Assembly (NCBI GenBank): GCA_030604165.1
Contig: JAUVWK010000117.1
Location: 1-7,809 of the forward strand
DNA from: Alphaproteobacteria bacterium
GTDB lineage: Bacteria > Pseudomonadota > Alphaproteobacteria > UBA828
DNA: 7,809 nucleotides
Reading direction: 5' to 3'
This document shows positions 1 through 6,869 of the stretch, piece after piece; the first letter of the stretch is position 1, and the number at the start of each line of letters is the position of its first letter. Below the pieces are notes generated by a model, which was not told where the DNA came from, did no database searches, and saw nothing but the letters and a program-made list of their open reading frames with translations. A program made the translations under genes and the position numbers.

Positions 1-148
1 ATTCGGTGAAATTTCGGTGTTAATGAAATCAATAACTTAGCAGGCTGCAAATGTTAGAAATTAGACAGATTTACTCCAACAACAGATTTGAATGACGTTT
101 TTGCACAGCCTGGACCCAACTCGGACATTGGCGATCAGGCTCAAAACC

Positions 149-169
149 GGTGGCAACGTCGACGCCACC
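149..169. other. Small inverted repeat (6-bp stem, 9-base loop)
   Basis: GGTGGC (149-154) pairs with GCCACC (164-169). The loop holds the palindrome GTCGAC (158-163). No T-run follows on either strand, so it does not look like an intrinsic terminator. It lies about 125 bases before the cyclase start codon and could be leader structure, the remains of an upstream gene's 3' end, or chance. Confidence 0.3.
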
Positions 170-239
170 CTGATGTCGCTTCCCCCCGTCGCGAAGTGGC
201 CCTGACTGGGCGCGGCGAGTGACATCGAAGGTCGCTTCC
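170..239. repeat. Possible degenerate intergenic repeat, left copy
   Basis: The segment starts with CTGATGTCGC (170-179), found exactly again at 3711-3720 on the other side of the cyclase gene. GATGTC (172-177) is matched by an inverted GACATC (221-226), and GTCGCTTCC occurs directly at 175-183 and 231-239. The right-hand segment (3711-3790) has the same outline: GATGTCG at one end and CGACATC at the other. Similarity between the two copies is patchy outside these words. From memory, GATGTC/GACATC words with GCGGAAGT are common between genes in alphaproteobacteria, but this was not checked. Confidence 0.35.
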
Positions 240-292
240 GGCAGAATTTCGAAGACAGATTAAGCTAGGATCGAACCCTACGGGGGACGTCC

Positions 293-3200
293 ATGAACTG
301 CCCAGCCTGCGATGCGGTCGTCGGTTCCGACGCCAAGTTCTGCTCGCGGTGCGGAAGCAGCCTCTCTATCGCCTGCCCGTCCTGCGGCGCGGATGCTGGC
401 GCGGCCGACAAGTTCTGCGCCAAGTGCGGGCACGCCCTCCAAACCAAAGGTCCGGACGAAGCCCCGGCATTCGAAGCGGCCGCGCCCACTGAACCCTCAA
501 CGGGGGAGCCGCCAGCCAAGAAGGAAACGGCCCTCCGCGGCGAGCGGCGGCAGGTCACCGTACTGTTCGCCGATATGGTGGGCTATACGGCGTTGTCCGA
601 GCGGCTTGGTGAAGAAGCCACTTACGAGTTCATGCAGCCGGTCATCGCCGAAATGACCAGCACGGTCCGGAACGAGCAGGGCACGGTTCAGGACTTGGCG
701 GGTGATGGCCTGATGGCCTTGTTCGGCCACCCCGTAACATTGGAAGATGCCCCTCAGCGGGCCTGCCGCGCCGCCCTGTCCCTGCAGAAGCGCATGACGG
801 CCGTTGGTCCCGACCTCGAGTCCAAGTATGGAACCAAGCCGGTCTTGCGCGTTGGCCTGCATACGGGACCGGTGGTGGTCGGACGGGTTGGCGCCGGCGG
901 CGACGCGGAGTTCACCCCACTGGGCGACACCGTCAACTTGGCCTCGCGCCTCGAATCCCTCGCCGAACCCGGCACGATACTTTTGAGCGAGGCCATGCGG
1001 CAGCTCGTCGGCGCGTTCGCCGAAACCGAGACTCTCGGTGAACGCCGCATCAAGGGCAAATCGGCGCCACAAACGGTTTACCGCCTCAAGTCCCTCAACG
1101 AGCAGGTTTCTCGCTTTGACGCCTCAGTCGAGCGCGGCCTGACAAAGCTCGTCGGCCGCGGTGCGGAGTTACGGGCCCTCAAGGACGAATGGCGCCGCTC
1201 GCGCGAAAGCGCCCGCTCCATCGTGATCACCGGCGAACCGGGCTTGGGAAAATCACGTCTCTTGTACGAGTTCCGCAAGTCGCTGGAGGAAGAGGACGCG
1301 TTCATCTTGCAGGGCGACTGCCTTGCGGCTGGAGAGAACAAGCCTTTCTCTCCCTTTGTCGAAGTGGTGCGGTCGTCCTTCCGCATCGGCGATCAGGAGA
1401 CACCCTCGGCGCTCGAACGGAAACTGACGCGGGGATTGGAGCTTCTCGGACTGAAGCCGGAAACCTCCCTACCTTACGTGCTCAATCTCCTGGGCCAGCG
1501 GGTCGAAGGTGCTGAATTCGACAAGGATAACGCCGAGATAGCCGGGCAACGCACGCGGGACGTCATCCAGTCGATGCTGAGGGAGCGCTGCCGGATGTCG
1601 CCGGTCACCCTGTTCGTCGAAGATCTGCACTGGATCGACAAGCCGTCCGAGGACCTTCTTACGCGCTTCGCGGAGGACGACGGCCCCCTGTTGATCGTGG
1701 GCACGGCGCGGCCGCCGTACCGGGCCCCGTGGATCAACGGAAGCGGTGCCGGCGAGATTCATCTGGCGCCGCTGTCGGCTGATGATACGGCCGAGCTGTT
1801 GCGGGAACGGCTCGGCCCCGAGGCGGCTTCGGCGGACGTAAAGCGGATCGTCGTCGAACGCTCCGAAGGCAATCCCCTGTTTGCGGAGGAATTCGCCAAG
1901 TTCGTTATGGAGAACGAACCCGGCAAAGATGGAAGGGGCCGCGGCCTTCCCGCCACTGTGGGGAACCTATTGATGGGCCGGATCGACGTCCTGGAACCCG
2001 ATTCGCGGGCCGTCCTTCAAGCCGCCTCGGTAATAGGCCGCCGTTTCTTTTTTGACGTTGCCGCCGATGCGGCCGGCGTCAACGGCGTGCGTGCGGAGGT
2101 TCTGTGGGACCTCCAAGAACGGGAGCTCGTTTTCCCGACGGACGACTGCTATCAGTTCAAACACGCGCTGATCCAGACCGCGGTGTACGACAGCCTGTTG
2201 AAGGGCCGCCGGACGGACCTGCACGAGCGCGTCGGTGAGTTGCTTGAGCGCAAGCACGCGAACGCGCTCGACGAGGTGGCTGAAGATTTGGCTCGGCATT
2301 TCGCCGAATCGTCCAAGTCGGACAAAGCGGTTCGCTACCTTGTGATGGCGGGCGACAAGGCGCTGCGTACCTATGCCCTGGACGATGCCGACAAGTATTT
2401 TCGGCAGGCCCTGGAGATCGTCGAGGCCGAGCCAGAGTGCGTGGAGGACGTATTTCTCGTCGACCTGCTGCTCAAGATCGGGCGGGTCCTCTACTACCAA
2501 GCCGATTTTTTCGGCATCATCTATTTGACCGAAAAACATATGCCGGTCGTCGAGCGGCTCGGCGATCAAAAACGCCTGTCGCGCTTCTTGTTCGAGACAG
2601 GGTACGCCTACGTCTTCACCGGCCGATCCAACATCGGTAAGCCGATGCTCGAAAGGGCGATGGCGATCGGCCAAGAAATTGGAGATGACGAGTCCATCGG
2701 CTTCGCCGCGGAAGGATTGCTCTGGCACTACATTTATTGGGAACCGCCGGACCACGACACGCGCAAGGAGGTGTTCCGTCTCTCCGACCTATCGGTCGCC
2801 TGCGGAAAGAAGATCAACGAACCCTGGCTGATCGCCAAGGGCATGATCGCCAAAGCCCAGTACTGTTTAACTTCCGGTTCACAGGGCGAAGCGCGCAAAT
2901 ATTCTCTCGAACTTTTGAATTATGGCAGGTCGAGCGGCGACCCGAGAGCGAAAAGCCTGGCTCTTGCGAACTTCGCCTTTAGCGACGCCTACCACTTCAA
3001 TCCGACCGAGGCGATTGAGAACGCGGATGAGGCGTTGCGCGATGCACTCAGCCCGCTAGACCAACTAAACCTTCGCGGCGCCAAGGGTGTGGCGTTCGTG
3101 GCGGCGGACCGGCCCGAGGAGGGCCGGGAGATTCTCGAAGAGGTGCGCCGCGAGGTGAACCGTGGGGGGTTCTTTGTCCTCGGCATCGGAATCGAGATCC

Positions 3201-3655
3201 CGTACGCGCTCTCGCTCGTGATGACGGGTGAAATGGCCGCCGGCATGAAAGCGCTTCAGGAATCGGTCGAACGCTACCGTTCGTTCGGTTCCACCTTAAT
3301 GGGGCTCTCGGAGAATCTCGCTCTCGGGGAAATGTACTTGCAGATCGCGTTCGGCGAGGCGAAGGCGGACTTCGGCGCCACGGTCCGCAACCTGGGATTT
3401 GTCATGAAAAACGTGCCGTTCGCGGCGCGCAAGGCGCGGACCCACCTCCGCGCGGCGATCGAGGGCTGCAGGAAATTCGATAATCAGTCGCTCCTGGCCC
3501 GGTGCCTCTACGACCTCGCCCTTCTCAATGTCGCAAAGAAGCGCCCAGGCGAGGCGCGCGAAAACCTGGAGCAGGCGCGCGCCGCCGCCGAGGCTGGGGG
3601 CGCGACCGAGATACTGGCACGGGTCGAGGATGAACTCGCGAACCTGGGAACCTAG
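293..3655 (+). CDS. Zinc-ribbon / class III nucleotidyl cyclase / AAA ATPase / TPR signalling protein
   Basis: A 1120-residue, probably cytoplasmic protein predicted to make a cyclic nucleotide under control of its ATPase and TPR regions. Two CxxC-x10-CxxC zinc ribbons come first (C3, C6, C17, C20; C28, C31, C42, C45), then a Pro/Ala/Glu-rich linker (about 50-80). The class III cyclase domain (about 85-265) has metal Asps D94 and D138 (in AGDG), plus N215 and R219 in DTVNLASR. T208 sits at the Asp/Thr specificity position, typical of class IIIb. The substrate Lys position holds D134, which is unusual. The AAA_16/STAND-type ATPase (about 285-560) has Walker A GEPGLGKS (314-321) and Walker B VTLFVED (438-444). 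Helical TPR-like repeats run from about 680 to 1115, for example 681-709 and 1070-1100. The cyclase-ATPase-TPR order resembles animal soluble adenylyl cyclase. The ATG at 293 is supported by GGGGGA five bases upstream and by the zinc ribbon starting at once. The gene appears monocistronic. Ligand and substrate are not known. Confidence 0.95.
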   Translation: MNCPACDAVVGSDAKFCSRCGSSLSIACPSCGADAGAADKFCAKCGHALQTKGPDEAPAFEAAAPTEPSTGEPPAKKETALRGERRQVTVLFADMVGYTALSERLGEEATYEFMQPVIAEMTSTVRNEQGTVQDLAGDGLMALFGHPVTLEDAPQRACRAALSLQKRMTAVGPDLESKYGTKPVLRVGLHTGPVVVGRVGAGGDAEFTPLGDTVNLASRLESLAEPGTILLSEAMRQLVGAFAETETLGERRIKGKSAPQTVYRLKSLNEQVSRFDASVERGLTKLVGRGAELRALKDEWRRSRESARSIVITGEPGLGKSRLLYEFRKSLEEEDAFILQGDCLAAGENKPFSPFVEVVRSSFRIGDQETPSALERKLTRGLELLGLKPETSLPYVLNLLGQRVEGAEFDKDNAEIAGQRTRDVIQSMLRERCRMSPVTLFVEDLHWIDKPSEDLLTRFAEDDGPLLIVGTARPPYRAPWINGSGAGEIHLAPLSADDTAELLRERLGPEAASADVKRIVVERSEGNPLFAEEFAKFVMENEPGKDGRGRGLPATVGNLLMGRIDVLEPDSRAVLQAASVIGRRFFFDVAADAAGVNGVRAEVLWDLQERELVFPTDDCYQFKHALIQTAVYDSLLKGRRTDLHERVGELLERKHANALDEVAEDLARHFAESSKSDKAVRYLVMAGDKALRTYALDDADKYFRQALEIVEAEPECVEDVFLVDLLLKIGRVLYYQADFFGIIYLTEKHMPVVERLGDQKRLSRFLFETGYAYVFTGRSNIGKPMLERAMAIGQEIGDDESIGFAAEGLLWHYIYWEPPDHDTRKEVFRLSDLSVACGKKINEPWLIAKGMIAKAQYCLTSGSQGEARKYSLELLNYGRSSGDPRAKSLALANFAFSDAYHFNPTEAIENADEALRDALSPLDQLNLRGAKGVAFVAADRPEEGREILEEVRREVNRGGFFVLGIGIEIPYALSLVMTGEMAAGMKALQESVERYRSFGSTLMGLSENLALGEMYLQIAFGEAKADFGATVRNLGFVMKNVPFAARKARTHLRAAIEGCRKFDNQSLLARCLYDLALLNVAKKRPGEARENLEQARAAAEAGGATEILARVEDELANLGT

Positions 3656-3710
3656 CAAGCCGCAAATTCTCGTAGGCTGCGTGACCTAACATACGAACGC
3701 TCAACGCACT

Positions 3711-3790
3711 CTGATGTCGCCTATTGGCTACAAGCGGAAGTACCAGCCCATCTAATTTACGTCCGGTGTTGGCTCTAAAGCCGACATCGG
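3711..3790. repeat. Possible degenerate intergenic repeat, right copy
   Basis: CTGATGTCGC (3711-3720) repeats exactly the word at 170-179 left of the cyclase gene. GATGTCG (3713-3719) is matched by the inverted CGACATC (3782-3788), giving the same end-to-end inverted layout as the left copy, with about 62 bases between. It also carries GCGGAAGT (3734-3741). This may be a REP-like intergenic element, but only short words are shared, so a chance match is possible. Confidence 0.35.
3768..3785. terminator. Hairpin between convergent genes, possible weak bidirectional terminator
   Basis: GTTGGCT (3768-3774) can pair with AGCCGAC (3779-3785) in RNA. That gives a 7-bp stem with one G-U pair and a 4-base loop (CTAA). 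It lies 113 bases past the stop of the plus-strand cyclase and about 108 bases past the stop of the minus-strand cyclase. There is no T-tract on either side, so intrinsic termination is doubtful. It may simply be the structured core of the repeat at 3711-3790. Confidence 0.3.
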
Positions 3791-3841
3791 CGTCCGGCCG
3801 CTGAGCCAACTCTAGTTGATGAGTACACGACCTAGGGTGTT

Positions 3842-3857
3842 TTCCACGCGCGTGGAA
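3842..3857. repeat. Perfect 16-bp palindrome TTCCACGCGCGTGGAA
   Basis: The sequence reads the same on both strands over 16 bases. It could form a 6-bp stem with a GCGC loop in RNA, or be a binding site for a dimeric DNA-binding protein. It begins 36 bp past the stop codon of the GAF-cyclase-HD gene, downstream of both flanking genes, where an operator would be unusual. No T-run follows, so it is a poor intrinsic terminator. Confidence 0.55.
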
Positions 3858-3893
3858 TCGCTTCGGCCCGCTCCCCCTTGATCGGAAACAACT

Positions 3894-5936
3894 CTAGCGA
3901 ATGATCATGGTGGTGGCGGCGCCGAGCGAGATGGCGGCGTCCTTGGGCCGCATCAGGTCGACGAAAGCGGCAAAGATCGGGCGTTCGGCGGCGCGGCAAT
4001 AAGGCAGCCGCATGAGCTCCTCCAGGGCGCCGGTGACGCGCCACGGGGCGCCCTTGTAAAGCTTGGGCGCGGTCAGGGCGTCGTAGATATCGGCGGCCGC
4101 GAGCAGCTCGGTAATGGCGTCGTAGTCGCCCTCTGCGCCCCGCTCGAAGCGATAGAGTTGTTCGAGCGTGGGCGCCAGCGCGCTGAGCGCCAACTGCTCG
4201 AGCACCTTGAGCGTGGCGCTCAATAAATCTTGGCGCAAGCGCTCGCGCGCCGGCTCGGCGAGGGCGCGTTCGTTGAGCCGTGGGCCATCGATGGTGTGCT
4301 TGCCGACATCGTGCAGCAGCGCCGCCAGCAGCAATGTCTCCTCATCGACGCCGTCCGGTTTGAGGGTGCGAAGCAGGCCCAGCGCAAAGGCCGCCACGGC
4401 CTCGTTGTGGCCGAGCGCGCCGTCGCGCGACTGGACGCTGAGAAAATCGATCATGGCGAGGCGCGCCCGCTTGAAGGCGTCGACCTCTTCGCTCAGCGCC
4501 GCGCAGCTTGCCGCGAAGCGGCTCGACGGATCGATGCGTCGCGTATCCCGCGCCAGCGGCTTGACCCCGGTGACCTGGTAGCAGGGCACCCGGCGCAGCC
4601 CCTTGACCTCTTTGTCGCCAAGCGATTCGATCTCGAAATAAGGCTTCACCAATTCGAACGTGTCGTGCGCGACGGTGATGGCGCCGGGCGCGCCGATCGC
4701 CTCCATGCGCGAGGCCGTGTTGACGGGATCGCCGAGGACGTCGTAGAGGCTCTTGTCCGCGGGTCCGAGCAGGCCGCTGGTGATGACGCCGCTGTTGAGG
4801 CCGATGCGCAGGCCGAGCGGGATGTGCTGGGCGACCTCGTCGCGCAATTGCAGCGCCGCCAGCACGGCGTCGATGGCGTGGGTCGCGTTGCCGTGCGGCA
4901 CCCCGAACAGCGCCATGGTGCCGTCGCCGGTGGTCTTGTTCACATAGCCCCGGTAACGCGTGATGATCTCGCCCGACCAGCTGAAATAGTGGTTGAGACG
5001 CGAGAAGATCTCGTCCGGCTCCATGCCGGCGGTGAACTCGGTGAAATTCTCGAGGTCGGTGAACAGGATCGTGGTGCTGATCTTGCGGGCGCCGAGCTTG
5101 TCCTCGAGCATGAGCGGAATCACTTCGGGCGGCGCCATGCGGTTGAGCAGACCCTCGCTCAGCTGTTTCTCGCGCCTGATTTCAACGAGGACGTCGGAGA
5201 GCTCGGCCGTGCGCTCGCCGACCTTGGCCTCGAGGGTCTCGTTCAGTTTGGAAAGCTCGCCGACCGCCTTATCGAGCTGCGCGGAGCGCTCGATCTCGGC
5301 CTCGTGCAGGCGCGCATTGTCGATGGCGCTGGCCACCTGGTTGGCGACAATCGAGAGCAGGATGCCGTCCAACTCGTCGAAGGCGTTGGCCAGGAGGCTT
5401 TCGACGGCGAAGACGCCGACCAGTCGGTCTTGAACCAGCAGCGGGATCGCGATCTGGCTTTGCGCCTCGGCCAAGCCCGGTAGGATCGCGGCCTCCTGAA
5501 GCTGATCTTCCTGGCCGAGCGCCTGGACGCGGGAGCGCACGTTGGCCTGATACTTCAGCTGGGTCTGGATGTTGCCCATGCGCATCATGCGGCGCTTCTT
5601 GGCGACGACGCCGATGACGCCTTGTCCGAACGGGACTTCCACGCCGACGCCCGAATCTTCGTAGCCGCGGCTGGCGACGAGCGTCAGTTTTTCCGCCTCC
5701 GCGGCGCTGAGCAGAATCATGCAATGCGCGAAGCCGAGCACGGAATCCATGGAGGCCAGGATGATGCCGAGAATTTTGTCGAGCTCGAGGGTGGCGTTGA
5801 TCTCCGAGGAAATCTGCTGGATGATTTTGACTTCCTCGGATTTGCGCGCGAGCTTCTCGTTCAGCTCGTCGATGATCGTCTGATTCTCGAGGATCTGGTC
5901 GCGAATCGCCTGGCTTTTCTCGTCAACCGCTGCCAT
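3894..5936 (-). CDS. GAF - class III adenylate cyclase - degenerate HD-GYP-like protein
   Basis: A 680-residue, probably cytoplasmic protein with no membrane segments seen. A charged helical start (about 10-45) leads into a GAF domain (about 45-210), then a coiled linker (about 210-265) and a class III cyclase domain (about 285-460). The domain has the full catalytic set: metal Asps D294 and D338, adenine-selecting K334 and D399, and N406 and R410 in DPVNTASR. cAMP synthesis is therefore likely. The C-terminus (about 500-665) aligns with HD-GYP phosphodiesterases: H510, LLHDVGK with H542/D543/K546, and ADIYDALT with D616. The HHExxDGxGYP signature is degraded to RFERGAEGDYD (596-606), and a further upstream His is missing. 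The ATG at 5936 is preferred because AAAGGA lies six bases upstream. An in-frame ATG at 6005 would overlap the preceding gene and adds an unconvincing Arg-rich leader. It is the last gene of a three-gene operon with two split-barrel proteins. Confidence 0.93.
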   Translation of the reverse strand: MAAVDEKSQAIRDQILENQTIIDELNEKLARKSEEVKIIQQISSEINATLELDKILGIILASMDSVLGFAHCMILLSAAEAEKLTLVASRGYEDSGVGVEVPFGQGVIGVVAKKRRMMRMGNIQTQLKYQANVRSRVQALGQEDQLQEAAILPGLAEAQSQIAIPLLVQDRLVGVFAVESLLANAFDELDGILLSIVANQVASAIDNARLHEAEIERSAQLDKAVGELSKLNETLEAKVGERTAELSDVLVEIRREKQLSEGLLNRMAPPEVIPLMLEDKLGARKISTTILFTDLENFTEFTAGMEPDEIFSRLNHYFSWSGEIITRYRGYVNKTTGDGTMALFGVPHGNATHAIDAVLAALQLRDEVAQHIPLGLRIGLNSGVITSGLLGPADKSLYDVLGDPVNTASRMEAIGAPGAITVAHDTFELVKPYFEIESLGDKEVKGLRRVPCYQVTGVKPLARDTRRIDPSSRFAASCAALSEEVDAFKRARLAMIDFLSVQSRDGALGHNEAVAAFALGLLRTLKPDGVDEETLLLAALLHDVGKHTIDGPRLNERALAEPARERLRQDLLSATLKVLEQLALSALAPTLEQLYRFERGAEGDYDAITELLAAADIYDALTAPKLYKGAPWRVTGALEELMRLPYCRAAERPIFAAFVDLMRPKDAAISLGAATTMIIR

Positions 5937-5942
5937 CGAGGA

Positions 5943-5948
5943 TCCTTT
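5943..5948 (-). promoter_or_regulatory. Ribosome binding site that fixes the start of the GAF-cyclase-HD gene
   Basis: On the minus strand AAAGGA lies six bases before the ATG at 5936. This favours that start over the in-frame ATG at 6005, which lies inside the upstream PPOX-like gene. Confidence 0.7.
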
Positions 5949-5967
5949 GTCCCGCCGCCGAGGGTGC

Positions 5968-6372
5968 TCAGGCTTTCTCGCGAGATCTCGACTTGCGCAC
6001 CGCATGGACCTGGTAGATGTCGGCCGCGAGCAGCTTGAAGATGCCGCTCATGCCGGTCATCGAGGCGATCGCCTCGAGCTTCATGTCCATGTCGTCGAAC
6101 AGCGGCCCTTCGGTTTCCGAATGGTCGTATTGCAAATCCAGGAACCATTCCTGGAGCGCCTCGAAATCCCGCACAATGGCAAAGACATAAGGGTTTTCAC
6201 GGATATTGCGGTGGGTCTTGTTGAAGAACTGATGCGACAGCGCGACGTGGTTCTCGTCGACGTACCAGACCTGGGAGATTTCGGTCGTGTTCGGCACGCC
6301 GTCGAGCGAGCAGGTGACGATGGTGCTCGGCACCATGCCTAGCATGGCCGGCCTGATTTCATCTGGAAGCAT
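5968..6372 (-). CDS. PPOX-like split-barrel protein (short, cyclase-linked)
   Basis: A 134-residue protein of the pyridoxamine-5'-phosphate-oxidase-like split beta-barrel type. The family uses or senses FMN, F420 or heme, so a cofactor-binding redox or sensor role is likely, but the true ligand cannot be read from sequence. Evidence is the N-terminal pattern of a short helix, then VPSTIVTCSLDGVPNTT (14-30), ISQVWYVDENHVALS (32-46), FFNKTHRNIRENPY (49-62) and the ending GIFKLLAADIYQVHAV (110-125). From memory, very similar domains occur fused in front of GAF and cyclase or other output domains in related bacteria, which would fit its position 31 bp upstream of the GAF-cyclase gene. AGGAG lies nine bases before the ATG. 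True PLP-forming PdxH is longer (about 200 residues), so that activity is unlikely. Confidence 0.85.
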   Translation of the reverse strand: MLPDEIRPAMLGMVPSTIVTCSLDGVPNTTEISQVWYVDENHVALSHQFFNKTHRNIRENPYVFAIVRDFEALQEWFLDLQYDHSETEGPLFDDMDMKLEAIASMTGMSGIFKLLAADIYQVHAVRKSRSREKA

Positions 6373-6401
6373 GGCGGCTAACTCCTAATCGTGCCGTGGA
6401 A

Positions 6402-6869
6402 TTAGTCGGACAGAGCCAATTTGTCGCCGGCGCCCGGCCCCGGCGTTTGCACGAAGATGTCTTCCACCTTGAAGACGACCGCCTTGCCCGGATAGGGCAC
6501 GAAGCCGGACCAAATTTCTTCGCCATAGCCCAGCGGACCAAGCTGCACGATCAGCTTGCTGATGTAGATGTCCTGCACCGCGTGGTCCTGTTCGCTGCTG
6601 GGGCGCGTCTCGAGGCATTTGCCCTTGAACTGATAGGCTTCGTGGGTCGCGGCGCCGGCCACCGTCAGGGCGACGAGGCCGTTGTCTTCGAGGTTGCGAA
6701 AGGTCGTCTCGCCCTCGATGTCGGGCACGAAAATCGTCACCGTGTCGTTGGCGGCGTCGGCCAAGGCGCCAAAGGCCCAGGAGGCCGCGGGCCGCAGCTT
6801 CGCATCGCGCGTGCCGACGAACATCAGATTTGGGCCGTGCAGAAATTCGACCAATTTGTCCGGAATCAT
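6402..6869 (-). CDS. PPOX-like split-barrel flavin-binding family protein
   Basis: A 155-residue protein, probably a cytoplasmic FMN- or heme-binding split-barrel protein and the first gene of the three-gene operon. It starts with a short helix (MIPDKLVEFL) and a first strand NLMFVGTRD (14-22). A barrel core follows: TVTIFVPD (43-50), TTFRNLEDNGLVALTV (55-70) and the YQFKG turn (79-83) typical of PPOX-like proteins. A variable C-terminal part ends in a Gly/Pro-rich tail (143-149). No enzyme-specific residues could be assigned, so catalysis is uncertain. A strong GGGAGG lies five bases before the ATG. The stop codon is 29 bp before the next PPOX-like gene, with which it shares fold but little obvious sequence; they may be partners or have separate ligands. 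Confidence 0.85.
   Translation of the reverse strand: MIPDKLVEFLHGPNLMFVGTRDAKLRPAASWAFGALADAANDTVTIFVPDIEGETTFRNLEDNGLVALTVAGAATHEAYQFKGKCLETRPSSEQDHAVQDIYISKLIVQLGPLGYGEEIWSGFVPYPGKAVVFKVEDIFVQTPGPGAGDKLALSD

Larger units (their letters stand above)
1..292. other. Non-coding region upstream of the zinc-ribbon cyclase gene
   Basis: No convincing gene was found here. The first ~110 bases are clearly AT-rich compared with the rest of the window. They contain TTCGGTG twice (2-8 and 13-19), spaced 11 bp apart, about one helical turn. From about 120 on the composition returns to the GC-rich norm. A small hairpin (149-154 with 164-169) and a repeat-like segment (170-239) follow. No good -35/-10 pair could be placed; the nearest -10-like hexamer is TAGGAT (265-270) without a matching -35. 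A purine-rich GGGGGA at 282-287 lies 5 bases before the ATG at 293 and serves as the probable ribosome binding site. Confidence 0.7.
3656..3893. other. Convergent intergenic gap between two cyclase genes
   Basis: This 238-bp gap separates the stop codons of two genes that point at each other. No plausible gene was found in it. It holds a repeat-like segment (3711-3790), a hairpin (3768-3785) and a perfect palindrome (3842-3857). No hairpin followed by a run of Ts was found on either strand, so neither gene has an obvious textbook intrinsic terminator here. Confidence 0.7.

Noticed and set aside
293..440. Zinc ribbons as a DNA-binding transcription factor domain
   Set aside because: Short paired CxxC ribbons of this kind commonly sit at the front of bacterial multidomain cyclases. 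No helix-turn-helix or other DNA-binding domain is present.
1967..2755. 262-residue open frame on the minus strand inside the large cyclase gene
   Set aside because: Fully opposite the ATPase/TPR region of a convincing gene and shows no known domain; an antisense shadow.
4230..5483. 417-residue open frame on the plus strand, opposite the GAF-cyclase-HD gene
   Set aside because: Lies entirely antisense to a gene with clear domains and catalytic motifs. The translation is low-complexity (Arg/Val/Gly/Asp-rich) without recognisable motifs, as expected from a GC-rich gene read backwards.
5937..6005. Longer N-terminus for the GAF-cyclase-HD protein, starting at 6005
   Set aside because: It would overlap the preceding PPOX-like gene and adds an Arg-rich stretch with no domain. 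The ATG at 5936 has AAAGGA six bases upstream.
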